64,000 nucleotides of DNA from Thalassospira sp. MCCC 1A03138 (GTDB lineage Bacteria; Pseudomonadota; Alphaproteobacteria; Rhodospirillales; Thalassospiraceae), in contig NZ_JFJY01000013.1 of NCBI RefSeq assembly GCF_002115785.1, positions 58,850 to 122,849 on the forward strand, written 5' to 3'. Both the position numbers and the translations under genes were made by a program. Under the pieces are notes generated by a model. It saw only the letters and a program-made list of their open reading frames with translations. It had not been told where the DNA came from and searched no databases. Every line of letters starts with the position of its first letter. The stretch's first letter is position 1. Below are positions 54,999 to 63,850 of the stretch, in pieces.

Positions 54999-57900
54999 TT
55001 ACGAGCAGCCCGTGGTGCTTCCGCAAGAGTCGCATTTCAGGCAGGTGCCGTTGCGGACAAGGGTGAAGTTGCCGCATTCAGGGCAACCGTCACCTTCGTA
55101 GCCTTTCATGCGGGCTTCGCGGATGCGGTCCATTTTGGCATCCGTTGCCGACATGACTTCTTCGCTGGCGTTCAGGATCGCGGTTTCGCTGCTGGTCGGG
55201 GCAGCGGTGGTTGCGATGCTGGCGGTTTCGGCCTGATGGCTGTGGCCATGATCATGCGATTGGGCATGATCGGTGCCGGTTGCCTTCATGATCACGCGTT
55301 CTTCGACCGGGGCACCGCCATCGACAACGTAAAGGTTGCGACGCACGAAGCCGCTGGATGCGACCTTGCGGATGGTTTCGATCGCGCGGTCTTCGGCCTT
55401 GGCTTCCTCGCCAAGGTCGCCCTCAGTCACACCCTTGCCAACGGCGTCCGGCAGAACGTCGGACGGCTGGACATGGGCTAGGTCGTTACGGCCCAGATAG
55501 GAAATGGCCAGTTCGCGGAACATGTAATCAAGGATCGAGGTTGCCATTTTGATGGCGTCGTTCCCGGAAACCATGCCTGACGGCTCGAAGCGGGTGAAGG
55601 TGAAGGCTTCGACATATTCCTCCAGCGGCACGCCATACTGAAGGCCGATGGAAACCGCGATGGCGAAGTTGTTCATCAGCGACCGGAAAGCAGCGCCTTC
55701 CTTGTGCATGTCGATGAAGATTTCGCCAAGTTTGCCGTCTTCATATTCACCGGTGCGCAGATAGACCTTGTGTCCGCCGACGGTGGCCTTCTGGGTGTAA
55801 CCCTTGCGGCGCGACGGCAGGGAGCGACGGTCGCCACGAATGACGCGTTCGATGATTTTTTCGACGATCTGTTCGGAAACAGCGGCCGCCTTGGTTGCGG
55901 TCGGCTGATCGGCGTAATCGTCTTCTTCGACCAGCGCCGCATTCAGCGGCTGGCTGAGTTTCGAGCCATCACGATAGAGCGCATTTGCCTTGAGGCAGAG
56001 ACGCCAGGACAGCATATAGGCGTCCTTGCAATCCTGGATCGAGGCATTGTTCGGCATGTTGATGGTTTTCGAAATCGCACCCGAGATGAACGGCTGTGCC
56101 GCGGCCATCATGCGGATGTGGCTTTCAGCCGACAGGTAACGTTTGCCGATACGACCACACGGGTTGGCGCAATCGAATACCGGAAGGTCTTCGTCACGCA
56201 GATGCGGGGCCTGTTCCAGCGTCATCGCGCCGCAAACATAGGTGTTTGCCAGTTCGATCTGCTTTTTGTCGAAGCCAAGGGCGGCCAGCATGTCAAAGTC
56301 CATGCTGTTGAGCGCCTTGGCATCAAGGCCAAGCTGCTTGACGCAGTATTCTTCGCCAAAGGTGTATTTGTTAAACACGAATTTGATGTCGAATGCGTTG
56401 GCAAGTGCGCCTTCGATTTTCGAAATCGCGTCATCGTCAAAGCCCTTGGCCTTGAGATCGTCATGGGTGATGGTTGGCGAACCGACCAGGGTGCCATGAC
56501 CGACCGCGTATTTTTCAATGTCGCGGATCTGGCGTTCGGTATAGCCGAGCGTTGCCAGTGCAACCGGAACGGTGCGGTTGATGATTTTGAAGTAACCGCC
56601 GCCGGCAAGCTTTTTGAATTTCACAAGGGCGAAGTCCGGCTCGATCCCGGTGGTGTCGCAATCCATGACCAGACCAATGGTGCCGGTCGGCGCGATAACG
56701 GTGGTCTGTGCGTTGCGGTAACCGTGCTTTTCGCCCAGTTCCAGTGCCTTGTCCCAAGCGGCGCGTGCGGCAATCGGGAGTTCAGCATAGGGGGAATCGG
56801 CGGCAACCAGCGGCACCGGATTGATGGACAGGCCTTCGTAGCCTTCCTGTTCGCCATGTGCGGCACGACGATGGTTGCGCATGACACGCAGCATTTCCTT
56901 GGCGTTATCGGCATAGCCCGGGAAGGCACCGAGTTCGGACGCCATTTCGGCCGAGGTGGCATAGGAAACGCCACACATGATTGCGGTCAAGGACGCGCCA
57001 ATCGCACGGCCTTCGTCGCTGTCATAGGGAATGCCCATGCTCATGAGCAGGCCGCCAATGTTGGCATAACCAAGGCCAAGCGTGCGGTAACGATAGGACA
57101 GTTCGGCAATACGATCCGACGGGAACTGCGCCATCAGAACCGAGATTTCCAGAACGACGGTCCAGAGACGCACGGCATGTTCATATGCCGCGACATCAAC
57201 GCCACCATCATCCGAACGGAAGTTCATCAGGTTCAGCGACGCCAGGTTACAGGCCGTATCGTCAAGGAACATATATTCCGAGCACGGGTTGGACGCATTG
57301 ATGCGACCCGAATTCGGGCAGGTGTGCCATTCATTGATGGTGGTGTCGTACTGGATGCCCGGATCGGCACAGGCCCATGCGGCTTCGCCCACCTTGTCCC
57401 ACAATTCGCGGGCGGCAAGGGTTTTGGAAACCTTGCCATCGGTACGGCGGATCAGTTCCCAGTCACCGTTATCAAGAACAGCCTGAAGGAAGTCGTTCGA
57501 GACGCGAACCGAGTTGTTCGAGTTCTGACCCGAAACGGTCAGGTATGCTTCGGAGTCCCAATCGGTGTCATAGGTCTTGAAGCTGATTTCGGTGAAGCCC
57601 TGACGGGCGAATTCGATGATCTTGTTGATATAGCTATCGGGGATCATCACCGCACGGGCGGCCAGCACGGCTTCTTTGAGCTGCGGGTTGGCACGCGGCA
57701 GGAAGCGATCCTCGGAATCGGCGGCACCGTCCCAATTGGTGCAGGCAGCCAGGACCTCGGTCAGGTGCTTTTCGGCCAGTTTCGAACCGGCGACGAGGGC
57801 CGCGACCTTCTGTTCTTCGATGACTTTCCAGTCGATATAGTTTTCGATGTCCGGGTGGTTGATATCCACCACGACCATTTTGGCCGCACGGCGCGTGGTG

Positions 57901-58715
57901 CCGCCCGACTTGATGGCGCCCGCAGCGCGGTCACCGATTTTAAGGAAGCTCATGAGGCCGGAAGAACGGCCGCCACCCGAAAGGGTTTCGCCTTCGCCGC
58001 GCACATTCGAGAAGTTCGAACCGGTGCCGGAGCCGAATTTGAACAGGCGGGCTTCACGGGTCCAGAGATCCATGATGCCGCCCTCGTTGACGAGGTCATC
58101 GGAAACCGACTGGATGAAGCAGGCATGGGGCTGCGGATGTTCGTATGCGCTGGCCGATTTGGTCAGTTCGCCGGTTTTGAAATCAACATATGAGTGACCC
58201 TGCGCCGGGCCATCAATGCCGTAGGCCCAATGCAGACCGGTATTGAACCATTGCGGCGAGTTCGGCGCACCCATCTGGTGGGAAAGCTGATAGCGCATTT
58301 CATCGAAGAAAGCCTGCGCATCGGATTCGGCATCGAAATAGCCACCTTTCCAGCCCCAATAGGTCCAGGTGCCAGCCAGACGGTCAAAGACCTGGGTGGC
58401 GCTGGTTTCGCTGATATAGCGCGATTCCGACGGCATTTTTTCAAGCTTGGCCTTGTCAGGCGCCTGACGCCAGAGCCAGGACGGAACGTCCTTTTCCTTG
58501 ACCGGTTTCAGCGCGACCGGAACACCCGCCTTTCGGAAGTATTTCTGCGCAAGGACGTCACTTGCCACCTGCGACCAGGATGACGGCACGTCGATATCCT
58601 TCATTTCAAAGACCACCGATCCATCGGGGTTTTTGATGACGCAGGATGACTTACGAAAATCGATGTCTGCGTAAGGGCTGACACCTTCCTGGGTGAACTT
58701 TCTGCTGATCCGCAT
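54999..58715 (-). CDS. nrdJ: class II (adenosylcobalamin-dependent) ribonucleoside-diphosphate reductase
   Basis: The 1238-residue protein has class II features: [21 protein letters not shown] with a redox Cys, [20 protein letters not shown] and [27 protein letters not shown]. The MNMPN-type radical-site segment ([16 protein letters not shown]) and a C-terminal zinc ribbon ([28 protein letters not shown]) complete it. The N-terminus [17 protein letters not shown] and GGAG upstream fix the start at 58715. It reduces ribonucleotides to deoxyribonucleotides in the cytoplasm using coenzyme B12. A long leader and NrdR-like boxes lie upstream. Confidence 0.96.
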   Translation of the reverse strand: MRISRKFTQEGVSPYADIDFRKSSCVIKNPDGSVVFEMKDIDVPSSWSQVASDVLAQKYFRKAGVPVALKPVKEKDVPSWLWRQAPDKAKLEKMPSESRYISETSATQVFDRLAGTWTYWGWKGGYFDAESDAQAFFDEMRYQLSHQMGAPNSPQWFNTGLHWAYGIDGPAQGHSYVDFKTGELTKSASAYEHPQPHACFIQSVSDDLVNEGGIMDLWTREARLFKFGSGTGSNFSNVRGEGETLSGGGRSSGLMSFLKIGDRAAGAIKSGGTTRRAAKMVVVDINHPDIENYIDWKVIEEQKVAALVAGSKLAEKHLTEVLAACTNWDGAADSEDRFLPRANPQLKEAVLAARAVMIPDSYINKIIEFARQGFTEISFKTYDTDWDSEAYLTVSGQNSNNSVRVSNDFLQAVLDNGDWELIRRTDGKVSKTLAARELWDKVGEAAWACADPGIQYDTTINEWHTCPNSGRINASNPCSEYMFLDDTACNLASLNLMNFRSDDGGVDVAAYEHAVRLWTVVLEISVLMAQFPSDRIAELSYRYRTLGLGYANIGGLLMSMGIPYDSDEGRAIGASLTAIMCGVSYATSAEMASELGAFPGYADNAKEMLRVMRNHRRAAHGEQEGYEGLSINPVPLVAADSPYAELPIAARAAWDKALELGEKHGYRNAQTTVIAPTGTIGLVMDCDTTGIEPDFALVKFKKLAGGGYFKIINRTVPVALATLGYTERQIRDIEKYAVGHGTLVGSPTITHDDLKAKGFDDDAISKIEGALANAFDIKFVFNKYTFGEEYCVKQLGLDAKALNSMDFDMLAALGFDKKQIELANTYVCGAMTLEQAPHLRDEDLPVFDCANPCGRIGKRYLSAESHIRMMAAAQPFISGAISKTINMPNNASIQDCKDAYMLSWRLCLKANALYRDGSKLSQPLNAALVEEDDYADQPTATKAAAVSEQIVEKIIERVIRGDRRSLPSRRKGYTQKATVGGHKVYLRTGEYEDGKLGEIFIDMHKEGAAFRSLMNNFAIAVSIGLQYGVPLEEYVEAFTFTRFEPSGMVSGNDAIKMATSILDYMFRELAISYLGRNDLAHVQPSDVLPDAVGKGVTEGDLGEEAKAEDRAIETIRKVASSGFVRRNLYVVDGGAPVEERVIMKATGTDHAQSHDHGHSHQAETASIATTAAPTSSETAILNASEEVMSATDAKMDRIREARMKGYEGDGCPECGNFTLVRNGTCLKCDSCGSTTGCS

Positions 58716-58940
58716 GGTCTGCTCCGTTTTGGTCAGACTTGATGTCGTGCGCATAAGCACCAACACGGCCTGAACATTACATAGTTTGCTCAACGCTCAT
58801 ACGCTGCCCCCTGGCCCTTATAAATGGCCATGATTGGGCGAACGGAATTCGGTAATCTGTGGTGGTGGTTCCTTGGTTGTCCCCCCTTGGAACCGTCCTG
58901 TCCGTGGGCAGGACTATAAGGGGAAAATTTCGGGCTCGTC

Positions 58941-58988
58941 CACCAAACTTTGTGGTTGACATCAATTTTTATCACTAGATGTAGTGGT
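58941..58988. promoter_or_regulatory. pair of NrdR-like boxes upstream of nrdJ
   Basis: TCACTAGATGTAGTGG (58973-58988) fits the NrdR consensus acaCwAtATaTwGtgt at about 13 of 16 positions. CCACCAAACTTTGTGG (58941-58956) is weaker, about 10 of 16. Their 32-base offset is the roughly three-turn spacing at which NrdR box pairs usually occur. NrdR represses nrd genes. Confidence 0.6.
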
Positions 58989-59336
58989 TCAATTGATGCC
59001 GCGCATATTTGATGTTTGGAAAATCTCGTTAAGATTGTTTAAACGCGCTGCAAGCCCGCGGAATACTGCGCTTTTGCCGCGGCGGCGGCGAGGGCAAGCC
59101 CGTAAGACTCGGACTACATATTGTGCCGGGACGAGATAACCCCCACAACGCAAAAACAAGCTAACGCCGTTTGGATTTGAAATCCAGCATCAAGCGCAAA
59201 CAATCTTGTTTCCGTTGTTTTGTTAGCACGAAAAAGTTCGATAACATTTTGATATTTATGTGAAAATCGTTGGTTCCGTCCGGCGCGAATTTTCAAGCCG
59301 GGCAGGGTATGTTTCAAAACGTTCGCGTTGAAATGC

Positions 59337-59345
59337 TGTGGATAA
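59337..59345. promoter_or_regulatory. perfect consensus DnaA box
   Basis: TGTGGATAA is the complement of TTATCCACA. A single copy lies in the nrdJ upstream region. Some nrd promoters are DnaA-controlled, but one isolated box may also occur by chance. Confidence 0.35.
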
Positions 59346-59671
59346 ACAGGTGGACAAGGCGGCGTGATGATTGTGTTGCAATGAGTCGGGCATACACAAG
59401 TGGTTGTGGGTTGTTTTGGCGGTATTTTCGCGGAGTCATACCCCATATTGTGTGTCTGTGGCGGTTTCGGGCGACCGTGTGCGGGAAATGCGGTATCTGC
59501 ACCTGTCTGAAACATTGACTTTGCGCTAACATCACGACATATAAGGTCCTTATTGACCGCCGGACACAGGCCGCGAAATCAGGCCCGCCAGCAAACACCG
59601 GTTTGCACTTACGGGCCTTTTGTCTGCGCGCCGCCAAAGGCGGAAGAACCAGATCTGGAGAGAGACCACAC

Positions 59672-60034
59672 ATGGCCACCGTCGGGACCCGCATTTTTAC
59701 CGCGCTGTATGGCAAACGCGTCGGCGAAGACCGTTTTGGAAATATCTATTATACCGAAAAGAAAGCCGCCAATGGTCGCCGTGCGAAACGCTGGGTGATC
59801 TATAAAGGTATTACCGAAGGTTCCAAGGTTCCGGCTGAATGGCATGCATGGCTGCATTACACCGTTGATGCGCCGCTGTCGGAAAAGGCCGAAGACCGTT
59901 ATGACTGGCAGAAAGAACATCTGCCGAACCTGACGGGAACCAAGCATGCCTATCGCCCGAAAGGCCATGAATATAGTGGCGGCCAGCGTGCGAAAGCGAC
60001 CGGTGACTATCAGGCATGGTCGCCGGAAGGCTGA
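59672..60034 (+). CDS. NADH:ubiquinone oxidoreductase subunit NDUFA12
   Basis: The 120-residue protein matches the complex I accessory subunit NDUFA12/B17.2: GTRIFTALYGKRVGEDRFGNIYYTEKKAANGRRAKRWVIYKG, then VPAEWHAWLHYTVDAPLSEK and the C-terminal PNLTGTKHAYRPKGHEYSGGQR. It docks on the peripheral arm of complex I. GAGAGA before the ATG at 59672 decides the start, as the frame is open 23 codons upstream. In alphaproteobacteria it is commonly found away from the nuo operon, as here. Confidence 0.95.
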   Translation: MATVGTRIFTALYGKRVGEDRFGNIYYTEKKAANGRRAKRWVIYKGITEGSKVPAEWHAWLHYTVDAPLSEKAEDRYDWQKEHLPNLTGTKHAYRPKGHEYSGGQRAKATGDYQAWSPEG

Positions 60035-60057
60035 TCAAAGATCGATATATTCTGCAT

Positions 60058-60095
60058 CCGGGCGCGACAACATGTTGGCGCCCGGTTGTGTTTTT
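60058..60095 (+). terminator. rho-independent terminator after NDUFA12 gene
   Basis: CCGGGCGC (60058-60065) pairs with GCGCCCGG (60078-60085); the loop itself contains the palindrome CAACATGTTG. TTGTGTTTTT follows. Confidence 0.85.
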
Positions 60096-60190
60096 AGCGT
60101 GTTTTGCCCAATGGTGATTGACTCGGTTGTTTTTTCGGGTCGCACAAGACAATATGCAGATCAACAAGATACCAGAGACGGATCGTATCC

Positions 60191-60688
60191 ATGAGCAACA
60201 GACTGATCGAAAGCCTTGCCGGGGCAGCCGTAATCGCAGTGGCGGTTGGCTTTGCGGCCTATTCCTATTCCCGGGCGGGCATCGAGTCTGTTGACGGATA
60301 CGAACTTTCGGCAAACTTCAACAGGGTTGACGGTTTGGTGGTTGGCAACGATGTGCGGATTTCGGGGGTCAAGGTTGGCTCGGTCACGGCACAGGAATTG
60401 AATCCGCAGACCTATATGGCCGTCGTCAGGATGACGGTGCGTTCGGATATTGAATTGCCGACCGACAGTTCGGCCAAGATTGCATCGGACGGTTTGCTGG
60501 GTAGCAAGTTCGTGTCGCTCGAGCCTGGCGGGGATATCGATATGCTGGCCCCGGGTGGCGAGATTGAATACACGCAAGGGTCGGTCAACCTCGAAGAGCT
60601 GATCGGGCAGGTGATTTATTCGTCCGGCGGTGGTTCAGGTGGCGGTAATAATGAGTCGGGTGGCAATTCATCGGAAAGCCCGGAATAG
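60191..60688 (+). CDS. mlaD: outer membrane lipid asymmetry protein MlaD
   Basis: The 165-residue protein has one N-terminal membrane helix (about 8-28) and a single MCE domain (about 36-120, ELSANFNRVDGLVVGNDVRISGVKVGSV, ELPTDSSAKIASDGLLGSKFVSLEPGG). A Gly/Ser/Asn-rich C-terminal tail follows. It is the hexameric periplasmic MlaD of the MlaFEDB phospholipid transporter, anchored in the inner membrane. The MlaE and MlaF genes are not present in this window, so this copy is separated from its permease and ATPase. Confidence 0.93.
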   Translation: MSNRLIESLAGAAVIAVAVGFAAYSYSRAGIESVDGYELSANFNRVDGLVVGNDVRISGVKVGSVTAQELNPQTYMAVVRMTVRSDIELPTDSSAKIASDGLLGSKFVSLEPGGDIDMLAPGGEIEYTQGSVNLEELIGQVIYSSGGGSGGGNNESGGNSSESPE

Positions 60689-60842
60689 GCAGAAACAGCA
60701 GACCGGCAAGGCGGCCATGATTTTGCCGGTTTTGCAGGTCAGTTTCCCCCGAGTATCCTTTGGGCAGCTTGCGGAACGCGATGTCGACACCGATATTCTC
60801 GGCAGATATCCAGAGCAGATCGAAAGGCAGCGGAGCCAATTG

Positions 60843-61088
60843 ATGAGCAAGTCTGAAAGCATGAACAAGAATTTCCCGACATGGCAGGACCCGAAAGGGG
60901 CGCCGCTTTCATGTGTGGAGAAAATCAAGGTTCTGAACGAGAATTTCGGCGAACTGCGTGAAATGATGCAGGACGCCATGGAAGACGCGTTGCTGATGGG
61001 CTGCGACGAGGAACAGTTCCGCCAGGTGATGCGCAGCGTTGTTGAAGAGCTGCACAATCCTTATGGCAAGCCAGACGATCAGGACTAA
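60843..61088 (+). CDS. conserved small hypothetical protein of the mlaD-DUF2155 cluster
   Basis: The 81-residue product (NFPTWQDPKGAPLSCVEKI, then NFGELREMMQDAMEDALLMGCDEEQFRQVMRSVVEELHNPY) is soluble and mostly helical, with no signal peptide. I do not recognise a family. CGGAG precedes the ATG at 60843. Its stop is three bases before the DUF2155 gene, so the two are co-transcribed. It could be an accessory factor of complex I or envelope assembly by association only. Confidence 0.75.
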   Translation: MSKSESMNKNFPTWQDPKGAPLSCVEKIKVLNENFGELREMMQDAMEDALLMGCDEEQFRQVMRSVVEELHNPYGKPDDQD

Positions 61089-61091
61089 ATC

Positions 61092-61535
61092 ATGAAAATC
61101 AGAATTCTGGCGGGCGCAGCAGTTGCCGCAATGACTTCGGCAGCGACCCTGACATCTGCCTTTGCGCTGGATTACCGCCCCGCACAGATCGCCCAGCTTC
61201 AGGGGCTTGATAAAATCACCGCGCGTATTTCAACCTTTGAAGTGCCGGTCGGGCAGGTGGCTAAATTCGGCACCCTTTCGATCCGGGTGGATGCCTGTTA
61301 TCGCACACCGCCGGAAGAACGTCCGGAAAGTGCCAGTTTCCTTGAAATCTCGGACCAGCGCGAAGATGCCAGTGGCACGGTTGATCAGCTGTTTTCCGGC
61401 TGGATGTTTGCATCCACTCCCGGTCTGTCAGCCCTTGAACATCCGGTTTATGACGTCTGGGTCAAGGAATGCATTGATGCAGGCAATCAGGGAACCGGGG
61501 CCAGCGAACAGGGGCAACCGGCACCTGCGGAATAA
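61092..61535 (+). CDS. DUF2155 domain-containing secreted protein
   Basis: The 147-residue protein has a signal peptide (MKIRILAGAAVAAMTSAATL, cleavage near AFA-LD, residue 26). Its DUF2155 domain has KITARISTFEVPVGQVAKFGTLSIRVDACYRTPPEERPES and FSGWMFASTPGLSALEHPVYDVWVKEC. Two cysteines could pair in the periplasm. It ends in a Pro/Gln-rich tail. The domain function is unknown. Its regular company with NDUFA12 and MlaD in Rhodospirillales-type genomes is a general expectation I cannot verify here. Confidence 0.9.
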   Translation: MKIRILAGAAVAAMTSAATLTSAFALDYRPAQIAQLQGLDKITARISTFEVPVGQVAKFGTLSIRVDACYRTPPEERPESASFLEISDQREDASGTVDQLFSGWMFASTPGLSALEHPVYDVWVKECIDAGNQGTGASEQGQPAPAE

Positions 61536-61955
61536 TCTTGCCGCCGGGAATGCGTGATGCGCCATGTGTCCCCAAAACCTTCCGATCATCAATTGTTTCC
61601 CAATGCTGGCCGATGCAAAGTATGTCGGCCGCAATTGTTTGGATGGGATGATTTGTGACGGCGTGATTTTAAGCGGTTTTACGTTACGTCATGCGGGGGA
61701 TTCGCAGCTAATATGATGCGCCGTTTGCCTGTTGTTGCGCGAAATTGCGGCCAAAGTGCAGTGATTTTAGTTTCAATATAAGACCGTTCTCATTCTGGAT
61801 AAAATAAGGCGGAAACGCCGATGATTGTTTCCATATGAGAAAATGAGTGTTGCGGACTGCCCGGCTTGAGGGCGAGGTTGCGGACTGTCATCCTATGGTC
61901 AGTTTGTTGCGATGCGATATTGGCGTCGAACGATTTTGAAACAAGGGATGTGCAT
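61536..61955. other. 420-base intergenic region upstream of yceI
   Basis: I see no gene here. It contains TTCTCAT at 61787-61793 and ATGAGAA at 61835-61841, an inverted pair around a GGCG-gaaa-CGCC hairpin, which may be a regulator site for the YceI operon. The yceI ATG at 61956 follows AAGGGATGTGCAT, which contains its ribosome-binding site. Confidence 0.4.
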
Positions 61956-62549
61956 ATGTTTACTTCGTTGAAAAAGGCCGGTTTTGCACTGGCGATTGTG
62001 GCCGGTTTTTCGGGGGCGGCTTTGTCGGCACAGGCGGCCGAGAGCTATAAAATGGATCCGACGCATACCAGCGTGATCTTTATCGTCAACCATCTTGGTT
62101 TTTCGAACTATCAGGGCCGTTTCGGTGGTGCCAGTGGTGAACTGACACTGGATCGTGAAAATCCGCAAGCTTCGTCGGCGATCATTTCGATCGATCTGAC
62201 CAAAGTCGATAGCGGCCTTGAAGCGCTTGATAACCATATGAAATCGGGTGATTTCCTTGATGTTGAAAACCACCCGACCGCGACGTTCAAAAGCACCTCG
62301 GTCGAGCTGACCGGTGAAAAGACCGCAACCATTACCGGCGATCTGAGCCTGCTTGGCGAAACCAAGCCGCTGATCCTGGACGTGACGCTGACCGGCGAAG
62401 GCGATCACCCGATGACCGGTGATCATGTTCTTGGCTTTGGCGCGACCGGTACGGTGACCCGTTCGGAATATGGCATGAACTATCTGGTTCCGGCTGTCAG
62501 CGACGAAGTAGAACTTCAGATTTCGGCCGAGTTCCTGAAACAGAAATAA
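61956..62549 (+). CDS. secreted YceI family protein (first copy)
   Basis: The 197-residue protein has a signal peptide (cleavage near AQA-AE, residue 25) and one YceI lipocalin-like domain (YKMDPTHTSVIFIVNHLGFSNYQGRF, then VTRSEYGMNYLVPAVSDEVELQISAEF). YceI proteins bind polyisoprenoid lipids in the periplasm. The frame is open 30 codons upstream, but AAGGGA before 61956 fixes the start. It is followed by a terminator, then by a cytochrome b561 and a second YceI gene. Confidence 0.94.
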   Translation: MFTSLKKAGFALAIVAGFSGAALSAQAAESYKMDPTHTSVIFIVNHLGFSNYQGRFGGASGELTLDRENPQASSAIISIDLTKVDSGLEALDNHMKSGDFLDVENHPTATFKSTSVELTGEKTATITGDLSLLGETKPLILDVTLTGEGDHPMTGDHVLGFGATGTVTRSEYGMNYLVPAVSDEVELQISAEFLKQK

Positions 62550-62554
62550 TGATA

Positions 62555-62606
62555 CAGACACACCGGCGGCGGCAGATGATGGCCCCGCCGGTGTGTCTGT
62601 TTTTGA
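62555..62606 (+). terminator. rho-independent terminator between yceI and the b561 gene
   Basis: ACAGACACACCGGCGG pairs perfectly over 16 bases with CCGCCGGTGTGTCTGT, followed by TTTTT. It sits 5 bases past the YceI stop and should separate it, at least partly, from the b561-YceI pair. Confidence 0.9.
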
Positions 62607-62622
62607 TCAGAAAGGATCACAT

Positions 62623-63177
62623 ATGGCGCTTCGCAGTACGCAAACGGGCTTTGGTCCGGTGACCAAGGGGTTTCACTGGCTGATTGCGATCCTGTTTGTC
62701 ACCATGTTTGCGATTGGCTGGTATATGGATCTTCTGCCGCTGGGACTGGAAAAGCTGGCATGGATTTCGCGCCATAAATCGATTGGTGTGACCATCCTTT
62801 TGCTGGTGGTTTTACGCATCATCTGGCGTCTGACCGAACAGACACCGGAAGGGCTGGGCGAAAAGGCATGGGAACGTCAGGCGGCGAAGCTTGCGCATTT
62901 TGCCTTGTATGCCGTGATGCTGGCCATGCCGCTTAGCGGGTGGCTGATGTCGTCGGCGGCGAATTTCTCGGTCAGTGTCTTTGGCCTGTTCACCCTTCCT
63001 GATCTGGTCGGTCCGGACAAGGTACTTTATGAAAAACTGCGGTTTACGCACTGGATATTGTCCTGGGCGATTGTCTGCCTTGTCGGGCTTCATGTTGCTG
63101 CCGCATTCAAACATCATTTTATCAATCGCGATGCGACGCTCCGCCGGATGCTTCCGGGGACGGGAAAAGGGAATTGA
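62623..63177 (+). CDS. cytochrome b561 family protein
   Basis: The 184-residue protein has four membrane helices and haem-binding His residues (TKGFHWLIAIL, ISRHKSIGVT, LAHFALYAVML, GLHVAAAFKHHF), as in bacterial cytochrome b561 (CybB). It shuttles electrons between quinol and a periplasmic partner or oxygen. AAAGGATCACAT precedes the ATG at 62623. Its stop is two bases before the second YceI gene, giving a b561-YceI pair as found in several proteobacteria. Confidence 0.93.
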   Translation: MALRSTQTGFGPVTKGFHWLIAILFVTMFAIGWYMDLLPLGLEKLAWISRHKSIGVTILLLVVLRIIWRLTEQTPEGLGEKAWERQAAKLAHFALYAVMLAMPLSGWLMSSAANFSVSVFGLFTLPDLVGPDKVLYEKLRFTHWILSWAIVCLVGLHVAAAFKHHFINRDATLRRMLPGTGKGN

Positions 63178-63179
63178 TC

Positions 63180-63752
63180 ATGACGTCTTTGTTTAAAAAT
63201 ATTCTGCGCGCTTCGGTGGTTGTTCCGGCGATTGCCATTGGCGCACCGGCCTTTGCCGCTGATCAGTGGCAGGTCAAAGCCGATGACAGCGATATCGAAT
63301 TTGTTGGTACCCAACTGGGTGCGGATTTCGAGGGCGAGTTCAATAAATTCACCGCCGATATCGTATTTTCGCCGGATGATCTTGCCGGGTCGAAGGTCAG
63401 CGTTCTGATCGATATTGCATCGGTCGATACCGAAAATGCCGATCGCGACAGCCAGATCATTTCAGCAGACTGGTTTGATGTCGCCCAGTGGCCGACAGCA
63501 AAGTTTGAAACCAAGTCGTTCCGGGAAGTTGGCCCGGGCCAGTATGAAGCACTGGCCGATCTGACGATCCGTGACGTGACCAAGGAAGTTGCGTTACCCT
63601 TCAAGCTTGAGATCGAGGGCAATGAAGCCGATGCCGAAGGGACGCTTGTGATCAAGCGCACCGACTTTGGCGTCGGGCAGGGTCAATGGAGCGATACCAG
63701 CCAGGTTGGCGACGAGGTCACCATTCGCATTGATATCGAAGCGACCCGATAA
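63180..63752 (+). CDS. secreted YceI family protein (second copy)
   Basis: The 190-residue protein has a signal peptide (ending near AFA-AD, residue 25) and one YceI domain (WQVKADDSDIEFVGTQLGADFEGEFNKFTADIVF, then RTDFGVGQGQWSDTSQVGDEVTIRIDIEA). The ATG at 63180 has AAGGGAA upstream; a TTG 6 bases earlier is not needed. It is coupled to the b561 gene. It differs from the first YceI copy, which shows the more usual N-HL-FSN form, so the two copies may bind different lipids. Confidence 0.93.
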   Translation: MTSLFKNILRASVVVPAIAIGAPAFAADQWQVKADDSDIEFVGTQLGADFEGEFNKFTADIVFSPDDLAGSKVSVLIDIASVDTENADRDSQIISADWFDVAQWPTAKFETKSFREVGPGQYEALADLTIRDVTKEVALPFKLEIEGNEADAEGTLVIKRTDFGVGQGQWSDTSQVGDEVTIRIDIEATR

Positions 63753-63782
63753 TCCGGATCATTGTTTGGTTCTGATCGATGT

Positions 63783-63812
63783 AAAACAGCCGCCCATCGG
63801 GGCGGCTGTTTT
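63783..63812 (+). terminator. rho-independent terminator after the second YceI gene
   Basis: AAAACAGCCGCCC pairs with GGGCGGCTGTTTT around ATCG. It lies 30 bases past the stop, between convergent genes, and can serve both strands. Confidence 0.93.
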
Positions 63813-63850
63813 CATTTGGGTCGCAGAGTTTAGTAGAGATCAGCTTTGGA

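Larger units (their letters stand above)
58716..59671. other. 956-base intergenic region between nrdJ and the NDUFA12 gene
   Basis: No coding frame is convincing here. The nrdJ leader (58716-58940) contains two small hairpins (stems GTCCTG/CAGGAC and GGTTCC/GGAACC) but no B12-box-like stretch that would mark a cobalamin riboswitch. Two NrdR-like boxes follow, then a DnaA box at 59337. The NDUFA12 promoter should lie near 59500-59650. Confidence 0.5.

Noticed and set aside
55704..58193. An 829-codon plus-strand open frame inside nrdJ
   Set aside because: It is antisense to a gene with clear ribonucleotide reductase motifs throughout. The open frame is a by-product of the GC-rich codon usage.
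58716..58940. Cobalamin riboswitch in the nrdJ leader
   Set aside because: A B12-dependent enzyme made this tempting, but I see no B12-box-like conserved sequence, only two short hairpins. A covariance search would decide.
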